12,731 nucleotides of DNA from JAGXLC01 sp964472385. Lineage in GTDB: Bacteria > Bacteroidota > Bacteroidia > Bacteroidales > UBA12077. A program made the position numbers and the translations under genes. Shown piece by piece: positions 6,823 through 12,731 of this stretch; the stretch's first letter is position 1, and each line of letters begins with the position of its first letter. The notes under the pieces were generated by a model, which was given only the letters and a program-made list of their open reading frames with translations, was not told the DNA's origin and searched no databases. The DNA lies in contig CAYYLT010000080.1 in assembly GCA_964472385.1 (NCBI GenBank), forward strand, positions 1-12,731, read 5' to 3'.

Positions 6823-6852
6823 TTTGCAACTTTGGTATTACCCCTTATATTG
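6823..6852 (+). promoter_or_regulatory. Possible promoter for leuACD
   Basis: TTTG (6823-6826) and TATATTG (6846-6852), 19 nt apart, resemble the Bacteroidota promoter with one base missing from the -7 element. A second candidate -7 (TAACTTTT, 6871-6878) would make the transcript nearly leaderless. The 189-bp divergent spacer shows no T-box, leucine-rich leader peptide or attenuator. Confidence 0.35.
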
Positions 6853-6854
6853 AA

Positions 6855-6871
6855 ATAATTTTCAAAATTAT
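6855..6871. promoter_or_regulatory. Palindrome before leuA, candidate operator
   Basis: ATAATTTTCAAAATTAT has perfect 8-bp arms around a central C, directly after the candidate -7 element and 10-13 nt before the leuA start codons. The position suits a repressor site, but the DNA here is very AT-rich. Confidence 0.35.
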
Positions 6872-6884
6872 AACTTTTTTAATG

Positions 6885-8367
6885 ATGTCAAACGAGTATG
6901 TACANNNNNNNNNNAGAACAGGTTCCTGGATGTCAGCTTAATACTGTAGAAAAAATCGAAATAGCCGAGGCGCTGCAATTTATGGGTGTGGATATTATTG
7001 AAGCTGGATTTCCCATCTCCAGTCCGGGGGATTTTAAATCGGTTTCAGAGATAGCCAAAACAATAAAAGAGCCTACCATTTGTGGGTTGACGCGGGCTAT
7101 AGATAAAGACATTGAAGTAGCAGCAGATGCGCTTAAGCATGCAGAAAAGCCAAGGATCCAAACGGGAATTGGCACTTCTTTCTATCACATCAAATATAAA
7201 TTGAATTCTAGCCAGGATGAAATCATAGAACGGGCTGTTCACGCAGTTAAATTTGCCAAAAAGTTTGTTGAGGATGTACAATTTTATGCAGAAGATGCAG
7301 GCAGAACGGAAGAAGCGTATCTAGCCCGGGTGGTGGAAGCTGTGATCAAGGCGGGTGCGACTGTGATCAATTTGCCGGACACCACTGGTTACTGCCTTCC
7401 TGCGGATTATGGAGCAAAAATCAAATACATCAAAGATCATGTACCCAATGTTGACAAAGCAATACTTTCGGTACATTGCCATAATGATCTGGGAATGGGT
7501 ACAGCCAATACGGTCAGCGGCCTTATTAATGGAGCGCGCCAGGCTGAGGTAACCATCAACGGTATCGGTGAAAGGGCGGGTAATACCTCCCTTGAGGAGG
7601 TGGCAATGATTTTGCAAAGCCATAAAGAACTGAACCTTCAAACCCATATCAATTCAAAAAAAATATATGATACAAGCCGAATGGTCTCCAGATTGATGAA
7701 AATGCCTGTACAACCTAACAAAGCCATTGTTGGGAAAAATGCTTTTGCGCATTCGTCCGGTATTCATCAGGATGGGGTACTCAAAAACCGGGAAAATTAT
7801 GAGATCATCGATCCCAAAACTGTAGGCATTGCCGAATCCAATATGCGACTTACTGCAAGAAGCGGAAGGGCTGCTTTTAAGCACCGGGTTGCCAAATTGG
7901 GTTATCAAGTTAAAGATGAGGATTTAGATACACTGTACAATAAATTTCTGGATGTAGCAGACAAAAAGAAAGAAGTTAATGACGATGATCTGTTGGCCCT
8001 TGTAGGGCAGGTTTCCTATAAAAAAGAAAAAAAACTTAAACTGATCAATCTTGATGTAATGTGTGGAAAATCTTCCATACCCACAGCAACCATCAAGTTA
8101 AAAGTCAACGGCCAGACAACCATAGCTTCTGCAAATGGAAATGGTCCTATTGATGCATCTTTTAATGCAGTAAAGAAAATCATTACAAAAAAGATACACC
8201 TGGATGAGTTTCTTGTACAGGCACTTACCGGAGGTACGGATGACTTGGGGAAAGTGCATATTCAACTGAAATACAGAAATAAATTTTATTATGGATTCGG
8301 TTCTAATACCGATATTATTACGGCTTCCGTAGAATCCTATCTGGATGCCATTTCAAAAATCATTTAA
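6885..8367 (+). CDS. leuA: 2-isopropylmalate synthase, interrupted by an assembly gap
   Basis: The enzyme condenses acetyl-CoA with 2-ketoisovalerate, the first committed step of leucine synthesis. After the gap the sequence is typical: EQVPGCQLN directly follows the expected catalytic DTTLRDG, then EAGFPISSPGDF, the metal-binding HCHNDLGMGTANT (histidine codons at 7474 and 7480), GERAGNTSLEE, HSSGIHQDG, and a C-terminal leucine-sensing dimer domain (about 8050-8364) ending GFGSNTDIITASVESYLDAI. The start MSNEYV at 6885 (or ATG 6882) is the normal LeuA N-terminus but is out of frame with the rest if the 10 Ns are taken literally. Replacing them by 27 nt restores the frame, the missing motif and a length near 499 residues. 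The apparent start at 6898 is thus an artefact. The intact C-terminal domain suggests feedback inhibition by leucine. leuC follows after 6 bp. Confidence 0.93.
6905..6914. other. Run of 10 Ns (assembly gap) inside leuA
   Basis: Ten unknown bases separate the leuA start (MSNEYV plus a partial CA codon) from GAACAGGTTCCTGG (EQVPG). The run is probably a placeholder rather than a measured length, because frame continuity needs a multiple of three. Confidence 0.95.
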
Positions 8368-8373
8368 GTTCCC

Positions 8374-9777
8374 ATGACAACAAAGAAAAAAACCTTATTT
8401 GACAAAATATGGGATGCACATGTCGTAAAACATATCGAGGACGGCCCTGATGTGTTGTATATAGACAAGCATCTTGTTCATGAAGTAACCAGTCCACAGG
8501 CTTTTTCCGGGCTCCGGGATAAACACGTTCCGGTCTTCAGGCCCAGTCAGGTGCTTGCAACAGCTGATCACAACGTACCTACCATGAACCAGGACAAAGA
8601 AATTCAGGATGAACGTTCACGGGCTCAAATAGAGGAACTGCGAAAAAATGCAGAAGAGCATAACCTCGAATTTTACGGATTGAATCATCCCAATCAGGGT
8701 ATTGTGCATGTTGTGGGTCCGGAACAGGGATTCACCCTTCCGGGAAACACCATTGTATGCGGCGATAGTCATACGGCAACCCATGGAGCATTTGGAACCA
8801 TAGCCTTTGGGATCGGTACCAGTGAAGTTGAAATGGTGTTGGCTTCCCAATGCATGCTTCAGTCAAAACCTCAGCAAATGCGCATAAACCTTAGCGGAAA
8901 ACTCCAAAAAGGTGTTACAGCTAAAGATGTCATTCTATACGTTATTTCTCAGCTAACTGCCAAAGGTGCTACAGGGCATTTTGTTGAATATGCCGGAGAG
9001 GCAATCCGCAACATGACCATGGAACAGCGCATGACCATCTGCAATATGAGCATTGAAATGGGGGCCAGAGGTGGCCTGATAGCCCCGGATGAAACCACCT
9101 ATGAATATCTACGTGCCACACCGGCTGCCAATAAAGATGATCGATTCAATGAAAAAATTAACCAATGGAAACAGCTCTATAGTGAGGCCGGGGCAAAGTT
9201 CGATCAAGAATATCATTTTGATGTATCTGTTATCGAACCTATGATCACTTATGGCACCAATCCGGGAATGGGTATGGCCATTACCGATGCCATTCCCGGT
9301 AAAAATCAGGAAAATGGTATATCCCTTAAGAAATCCCTCGATTATATGGGTTTGCAACCTGGTGAAAAACTACTTGGCAAAAAAATCAATTATGTATTCC
9401 TGGGTAGCTGTACCAACGGCAGAATAGAAGATATCAGAGCCTTTGCTGAGATGGTTAAAGGAAGGAAAAAGGCTGATCATATGCGTGTTTATATTGTTCC
9501 TGGTTCAAAAAGAGTAGAATTTCAGGCTGAAAAGGAAGGATTGGATAAAATACTCAAACAAGCCGGCTTTGAATTACGTCAACCCGGATGCTCCGCCTGT
9601 CTGGCTATGAATGATGATAAAGTGCCGCCCGGTGAATACTGTGTTTCAACCACCAACAGAAATTTTGAAGGCAGGCAGGGGCCAGGTGCCAGAACAATTC
9701 TTGCCAGCCCCTTAACTGCAGCAGCCACAGCTATCAAAGGATATATCGCTGATCCCAGAGAACTTATAAACAATTAG
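8374..9777 (+). CDS. leuC: 3-isopropylmalate dehydratase large subunit
   Basis: The 467-residue protein is the iron-sulfur subunit that, with LeuD, isomerises 2-isopropylmalate to 3-isopropylmalate in the cytoplasm. It is an aconitase-superfamily member. The three 4Fe-4S cysteines are in place: Cys346 in LGSCTNGR, and Cys406 and Cys409 in QPGCSACLAMND. These match E. coli LeuC, whose length is nearly the same. Other hallmarks are TADHNVPT (63-70), CGDSHTATHGAFG (129-141), GHFVEYAG (201-208) and FEGRQGPGARTILASP near the end. It starts 6 bp after leuA and ends 2 bp before leuD, so all three are clearly co-transcribed. No sign of damage is visible, and the two subunits should be made in step. 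Confidence 0.97.
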   Translation: MTTKKKTLFDKIWDAHVVKHIEDGPDVLYIDKHLVHEVTSPQAFSGLRDKHVPVFRPSQVLATADHNVPTMNQDKEIQDERSRAQIEELRKNAEEHNLEFYGLNHPNQGIVHVVGPEQGFTLPGNTIVCGDSHTATHGAFGTIAFGIGTSEVEMVLASQCMLQSKPQQMRINLSGKLQKGVTAKDVILYVISQLTAKGATGHFVEYAGEAIRNMTMEQRMTICNMSIEMGARGGLIAPDETTYEYLRATPAANKDDRFNEKINQWKQLYSEAGAKFDQEYHFDVSVIEPMITYGTNPGMGMAITDAIPGKNQENGISLKKSLDYMGLQPGEKLLGKKINYVFLGSCTNGRIEDIRAFAEMVKGRKKADHMRVYIVPGSKRVEFQAEKEGLDKILKQAGFELRQPGCSACLAMNDDKVPPGEYCVSTTNRNFEGRQGPGARTILASPLTAAATAIKGYIADPRELINN

Positions 9778-9779
9778 TT

Positions 9780-10397
9780 ATGGAACCATTTAAAGAAATT
9801 ACTGCTCCTGTTATACCAATTTTGGTCGATAACATTGATACCGACCAAATTATTCCAGCCAGATACATGAAATCTACCCAGAAAAAAGGACTGGGGCGAT
9901 ACCTTTTTCATGATTGGAGATATGATGATAAAGGTAATCCCAAGGAAGATTTTATATTGAACCAACCCGGATTGAATCCCCAAATTTTACTTGCTGGTGA
10001 AAACTTTGGAAGTGGATCCAGCAGGGAACATGCCCCCTGGGCATTACAAGATTTCGGTTTCCGTGTGATCCTGGCTGCTAGTTTTGCCGATATATTCAAA
10101 CACAATGCCCTGAATATTGGATTACTTCCTATCCAGGCAGATAAAAGTTTTCTGGATAATTTACTGCATCTCAATGAAAATAAACCAGCCACCCAGGTTC
10201 ATGTTGATCTCGTTAAGCAAAAAGTTGAAATTCCGGATACAGGAGAATTCATTTATTTTGAAATCAATCAATATAAAAAGAAATGCCTTTTGCACGGTCT
10301 GGACGACATCGATTACCTGTTAAAGATGAAACAGGATATATTAGATTATGAAACGACCATGAACTTTATTAATCATAAATTACTCACAGGCAAATGA
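9780..10397 (+). CDS. leuD: 3-isopropylmalate dehydratase small subunit
   Basis: The 205-residue small (swivel-domain) subunit completes the LeuC active site. Recognisable elements are DNIDTDQIIPARYMK (residues 17-31), the HDWRY block (44-48), and GSGSSREHAPWALQDFGFR (77-95), whose SREHAPWAL loop binds substrate, followed by ASFADIFKHNALNIGLLPI. The length matches E. coli LeuD (201). It starts 2 bp after the leuC stop, a spacing that suggests translational coupling. A strong intrinsic terminator 30 bp downstream ends the unit, so leuB, needed for the next oxidation step, must be elsewhere. Confidence 0.97.
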   Translation: MEPFKEITAPVIPILVDNIDTDQIIPARYMKSTQKKGLGRYLFHDWRYDDKGNPKEDFILNQPGLNPQILLAGENFGSGSSREHAPWALQDFGFRVILAASFADIFKHNALNIGLLPIQADKSFLDNLLHLNENKPATQVHVDLVKQKVEIPDTGEFIYFEINQYKKKCLLHGLDDIDYLLKMKQDILDYETTMNFINHKLLTGK

Positions 10398-10427
10398 TTA
10401 AAAGATTTCATCTGGAGTTCCTGAATG

Positions 10428-10451
10428 TGCCAAAATTCTTGGCATTTTTTT
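10428..10451 (+). terminator. Intrinsic terminator of leuACD
   Basis: TGCCAA (10428-10433) pairs with TTGGCA (10439-10444) around AATTC, followed directly by seven Ts (10445-10451), 30 bp after the leuD stop. This is a textbook rho-independent terminator. Confidence 0.85.
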
Positions 10452-10515
10452 AACGACAAAAATTTTAGACAGATGAAAATAATCGCCAAACCGCAATAAA
10501 ATAAATTTACCCATC

Positions 10516-10746
10516 ATGAAGGAAGAAACCATTTACAACGAAGAAGTATACCATACAGGAAACGGTAAGGAGGAACTTCGCCATACAGATTATATGGATC
10601 CGGAAACCGGAGAATCGGTTCCAAACGAAACCGTAAATATCCCTCATGAAGAAGTCGTTGCAACTTATCTGAAAAAATGTAACTTTTATTATCACGATGA
10701 TCAGGAAAAAAATAAGGATGTTAATTTCGACTGTCTGAACACTTAA
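10516..10746 (+). CDS. Small acidic protein of unknown function
   Basis: The 76-residue product begins MKEETIYNEEVYHTGNGKEE and is strongly acidic: I count 18 Asp/Glu against 7 Lys/Arg. It has no signal peptide, membrane segment or recognised domain. Two cysteines lie near the C-terminus. The central MDPETGESVPNETVNIPHEE is polar and turn-rich, so the protein may be small and partly disordered. It follows the leu terminator by 64 bp, so it should have its own promoter. TAAATTTA at 10502-10509 is only a weak match and is very close to the ATG. The steady acidic composition and normal codon use argue that it is real, but I cannot assign a role. Confidence 0.55.
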   Translation: MKEETIYNEEVYHTGNGKEELRHTDYMDPETGESVPNETVNIPHEEVVATYLKKCNFYYHDDQEKNKDVNFDCLNT

Positions 10747-10777
10747 TTGTTAGCGCTTTTTTCTTCACGAAAACTAA

Positions 10778-10803
10778 CCTGTTTTATCCATGTATAATAC
10801 AGG
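10778..10803. repeat. Copy 3 of the palindromic intergenic repeat
   Basis: The element starts CCTGTTTTATCCATG and ends TATAATACAGG, an imperfect palindrome with outer arms CCTGT/ACAGG. Upstream AAACTAACCTG is identical to the same part of copy 2 read on its reverse strand. It lies between the small acidic gene and the TPR-like gene. Confidence 0.55.
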
Positions 10804-10863
10804 CAGAACCAAAAAAAGTACAGATCGTTTGTTTTTAATTCTGAAACAACAAAAGCGATACCC

Positions 10864-11352
10864 ATGCTTCAGGATCTTATCAAAATTAAGCCGCAGACAA
10901 AAAGAAACTATTATACCGGAAAATATGAATTTGCAACAGCTGTTCCCAAGCCTATAGAGCGGGCAAGATATTTTTTCCGGTGGGGAATGATCTTTCATGC
11001 CCAAAGAAAGCCGGCTCAGGCATATAAATATTATGAAAAGGCAATTTTTCATAATAAAAAACCGCTTTACCTTAAGCAGATGGCCATTCTGCACCATGAA
11101 ATGAATTATCCAAAAGAAGCGTTGGAATATATGCGTGTGGCTCTGGATATCGAAAAGCAGGAACAAATGGAAAAAGAAAGGGTTCTATCCAGGCTTCAGG
11201 CACCCAATTACTCCGCTTCCCTTCCTTTTAAATATCAATCCCATAAAAGTCAGTCTACTATATCCCTTTTTGCAAAAGCGGTTCAATCAAGTCTACCCTC
11301 CTACCCTATCCATTATTCAACGGAATTCCAATCCTATCCTGACCCAGGATAG
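10864..11352 (+). CDS. TPR-like protein of unknown function
   Basis: The 162-residue protein has two or three helix pairs in the middle that resemble tetratricopeptide repeats: ARYFFRWGMIFHAQRKPAQAYKYYEKAI (about 38-65) and the following PLYLKQMAILHHEMNYPKEALEYMRVAL (about 70-97). A charged helix KQEQMEKERVLSRLQ comes next. The last 50 residues are of different character, rich in Ser, Tyr and Pro, and look disordered. The final codons lie in a perfect hairpin, so the tail may have been added or altered by DNA rearrangement. No signal peptide is visible. The frame has no ATG, GTG or TTG upstream before a stop at 10795, so the ATG at 10864 is the only reasonable start. The repeat region makes it likely that this is a real gene that binds another protein. 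The partner is unknown. Confidence 0.6.
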   Translation: MLQDLIKIKPQTKRNYYTGKYEFATAVPKPIERARYFFRWGMIFHAQRKPAQAYKYYEKAIFHNKKPLYLKQMAILHHEMNYPKEALEYMRVALDIEKQEQMEKERVLSRLQAPNYSASLPFKYQSHKSQSTISLFAKAVQSSLPSYPIHYSTEFQSYPDPG

Positions 11353-11354
11353 GA
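11332..11354. other. Perfect hairpin over the stop codon of the TPR-like gene
   Basis: TCCTATCCTG (11332-11341) and CAGGATAGGA (11345-11354) form a 10-bp perfect stem with a 3-nt ACC loop that includes the TAG stop (11350-11352). No T run follows on either strand, so this is an mRNA-end hairpin or repeat remnant rather than a classical terminator. Confidence 0.6.
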
Positions 11355-11382
11355 AATTAACGCTCCGAATCAGTTAAAATGA

Positions 11383-11399
11383 TATAGCGTATGGCTATA
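11383..11399. other. Short hairpin in the convergent spacer
   Basis: TATAGC (11383-11388) and GCTATA (11394-11399) pair around GTATG in the 73-bp spacer between the convergent TPR-like and thioesterase genes. It has no T run, and its function is uncertain. Confidence 0.3.
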
Positions 11400-11425
11400 A
11401 TGGCTGCTGGGTCTGTTACCAAAAA

Positions 11426-12175
11426 TCAAAATACGATCTTTCCTCTAAATGCAGTAGTTTCGGCACCCGTATTATATCCTTCAAACAAATAAGTGCCTTC
11501 ATCAGCGCGGTTTCTTGTTATCCGAATGGTTTCTAAGGGCTTGGTCTCTTTAATGTAGTTTACTGATAGCCATTTGGGATAATGATGCTTATGAAATTCG
11601 GGCGAAAATGTATCCATCATCCAATCTACATAGCGTGTAGAAGTAACATGTTCATTCAGATCGATATCAAAATAAGCGGACTTAACCCGAAAAATATCCC
11701 CTGTTTTCACGGGATCAAGTGTTTCAGGCAATTCCTGCATGGCATGTTTTCCCTTAAGGTATTCAAATAACCTGGCATTTTCTCCTTTAATGATCTTCGG
11801 GCGCTTAGATTGCAAATCAATAGCCAGCCAACCGGATGTTCCTTTTCCAATGATCTGATGCTTTTCATCCCGTATCAAGTAATCACGAAGGTAATACAGA
11901 CGGTCAAGGCCTTTAGCCCAGGTTTCCACTTCTACCGCTTCATTCCTCTTAAGCGGGCGATACAAGTTTAAGCTCATGCGGCTGAGCACCCAGAAAAGCT
12001 GTTTTTCATTCAGATCCTTAAATCCATGGCCCATATCATCCGCCGAATGAATTGATGCCTGAATAAGCAGGTTAACACAAGCGCCCAGCTGAATCCGGGA
12101 ATACATATCTGTGTCTGCAGTAGTAACCGTAAATGCTGAAATACGCGTAAGTTCTTTTCCGGATAATTGTTTCAT
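11426..12175 (-). CDS. Acyl-ACP thioesterase, FatA/FatB-like
   Basis: The 249-residue enzyme has the tandem hot-dog architecture of bacterial acyl-ACP thioesterases, which release free fatty acids from acyl carrier protein. The catalytic region is well preserved: D172-x-N174-x-H176 in YFDIDLNEHVTSTRYVDWMMD, equivalent to the plant FatB Asp/Asn/His, and Glu210 in VNYIKETKP. The N-terminal hot-dog domain shows WVLSRMSLNLYRPLKRNEAVEVETWAKG (62-89) and SGWLAIDLQSKRP. There is no signal peptide, as expected for a cytoplasmic enzyme. The ATG at 12175 begins MKQLSGKELTRISAFTV, a normal start. It lies 55 bp downstream of the class IV aminotransferase on the same strand and may be co-transcribed with it. 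The chain-length preference cannot be read from the sequence. The product could feed lipid remodelling or fatty-acid export. Confidence 0.88.
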   Translation of the reverse strand: MKQLSGKELTRISAFTVTTADTDMYSRIQLGACVNLLIQASIHSADDMGHGFKDLNEKQLFWVLSRMSLNLYRPLKRNEAVEVETWAKGLDRLYYLRDYLIRDEKHQIIGKGTSGWLAIDLQSKRPKIIKGENARLFEYLKGKHAMQELPETLDPVKTGDIFRVKSAYFDIDLNEHVTSTRYVDWMMDTFSPEFHKHHYPKWLSVNYIKETKPLETIRITRNRADEGTYLFEGYNTGAETTAFRGKIVF

Positions 12176-12230
12176 TTTCCATTAAATATCATAGCCTCAT
12201 TCATGTATTAATTAGTGTCTGTCCATAACA

Positions 12231-12731
12231 TCAAATGCCAAATACCCCTTTCCTTACATCGATAACCTCTGCCCTTTCAAAGGGCACCATCGCGTTTATC
12301 AATTTAATATAGGTGTAACCATATATATCATCTATTGAAACGTCTTTTTCAATTAATCTTTGATTATCAATTAGATATGCTCGTTGCACACCCTTTAACA
12401 ACGGATTGGCAGGAGTTATCCATTTGCATCCATCATACAAAAGAATGTTCGATACAAAACCATCTGTAACCAGACCATTTTTTACTATGAGCACATCATC
12501 ACATTTATTACGCTGATTGTAAGCTTTTTCTAGCATATATCGTTCCGTAGTTTTAAAGGGATATGCAATCTTATCACATGTAACAATATTTAAGGATTGT
12601 ACTTTTTTTTGATGATATTTTTGACAGCGCGTTTCAAAGTTATGGCCGTCAAATAAAATTCTGAACTTATGCCTTTCCTTAGATAAATTAGCAGGTAAAA
12701 TGATATAATCATTCAGGTCAAAGGATTTATC
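12231..12731 (-). CDS. Class IV aminotransferase / aminodeoxychorismate lyase-like, 5'-truncated by window edge
   Basis: The frame is open to the window end, so 167 C-terminal residues are visible. The ATG at 12536 is internal and not the real start. The fragment is a fold-type IV PLP enzyme: Lys60 of the fragment (codon 12552-12554, in AYPFKTTERYMLEKAY) sits where the PLP Schiff-base lysine belongs, VTDGFVSNILLYDG follows at the usual distance as the cofactor-phosphate loop, and ITPANPLLKGVQRAYLID is the typical later motif. The latter resembles Bacteroidota PabC-like proteins (4-amino-4-deoxychorismate lyase, folate synthesis), but branched-chain or D-amino acid aminotransferases share the fold. 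The loop has Asp where most relatives have Glu. The missing N-terminal part and upstream neighbour (pabB would be telling) lie outside the window. Confidence 0.78.
   Translation of the reverse strand, partial: DKSFDLNDYIILPANLSKERHKFRILFDGHNFETRCQKYHQKKVQSLNIVTCDKIAYPFKTTERYMLEKAYNQRNKCDDVLIVKNGLVTDGFVSNILLYDGCKWITPANPLLKGVQRAYLIDNQRLIEKDVSIDDIYGYTYIKLINAMVPFERAEVIDVRKGVFGI

Noticed and set aside
6696..6881. Leucine attenuator, T-box or leader peptide before leuA
   Set aside because: No run of leucine codons, no terminator-antiterminator pair and no T-box motif is visible in the spacer.
6898..6930. ATG at 6898 as the leuA start, or a frameshift in leuA
   Set aside because: The 6898 frame begins just before the Ns and lacks the usual N-terminus. 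ATG 6885 gives MSNEYV, typical of LeuA, and the mismatch of frame is explained by the placeholder gap.
10790..10957. 55-residue basic ORF starting MYNTGRTKKS
   Set aside because: It starts inside the palindromic repeat and overlaps the start of the more convincing TPR-like gene in another frame.
11135..11377. 80-residue forward ORF in another frame of the TPR-like gene
   Set aside because: It is a shadow frame with no protein-like pattern. The 162-residue frame holds the repeat motifs.
12231..12536. Complete 101-residue gene starting at 12536
   Set aside because: The frame stays open to the window edge and the upstream part encodes the lysine-containing PLP region, so the ATG is internal.

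Overview
The window looks like ordinary chromosomal DNA from a member of the Bacteroidota, probably near the Bacteroidales/Marinilabiliales. This is an inference from four things: a GHMP kinase with the GYDIA signature, a conserved Bacteroidota-type helical protein with an N-terminal SLSKSEKRNF motif, AT-rich spacers with TTTG...TAnnTTTG-like promoters, and few Shine-Dalgarno sequences. I see no transposase, integrase, phage gene, CRISPR array, tRNA or rRNA. I found no convincing new multi-gene system.

Left part (1-4330, all forward): a GYDIA-type GHMP kinase (isoprenoid precursor supply), a UbiA-family prenyltransferase (probably quinone synthesis), a membrane-anchored TlpA/ResA-like thioredoxin, and a ketoacyl-ACP synthase III-family enzyme. 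The spacers are 100-290 bp and two hold promoter-like sequences, so these genes are probably separate units. A bidirectional terminator-like hairpin closes the block, followed by a 12-bp inverted repeat.

Middle (4454-6695, reverse): a GNAT acetyltransferase and a 520-residue helical-repeat protein of unknown role. The latter is divergent from the leucine genes.

Leucine block (6885-10451, forward): leuA, leuC and leuD are tightly packed (6 and 2 bp apart) and end at a clear intrinsic terminator. They convert 2-ketoisovalerate plus acetyl-CoA to 3-isopropylmalate. leuB is not in the window. leuA is interrupted by 10 Ns that hide the DTTLRDG catalytic motif. The reading frame shows the true missing length is a multiple of three, most likely 27 nt, so the gene is probably intact in the organism.

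Right part (10516-12731): a small acidic protein and a TPR-like protein of unknown function (forward), then converging reverse genes for an acyl-ACP thioesterase and a class IV aminotransferase cut by the window edge.

The most noteworthy non-genic signal is a small family of imperfect palindromes with the core TAACCTGyATTATTCATG in at least three spacers. Several other hairpins and palindromes sit in the spacers.
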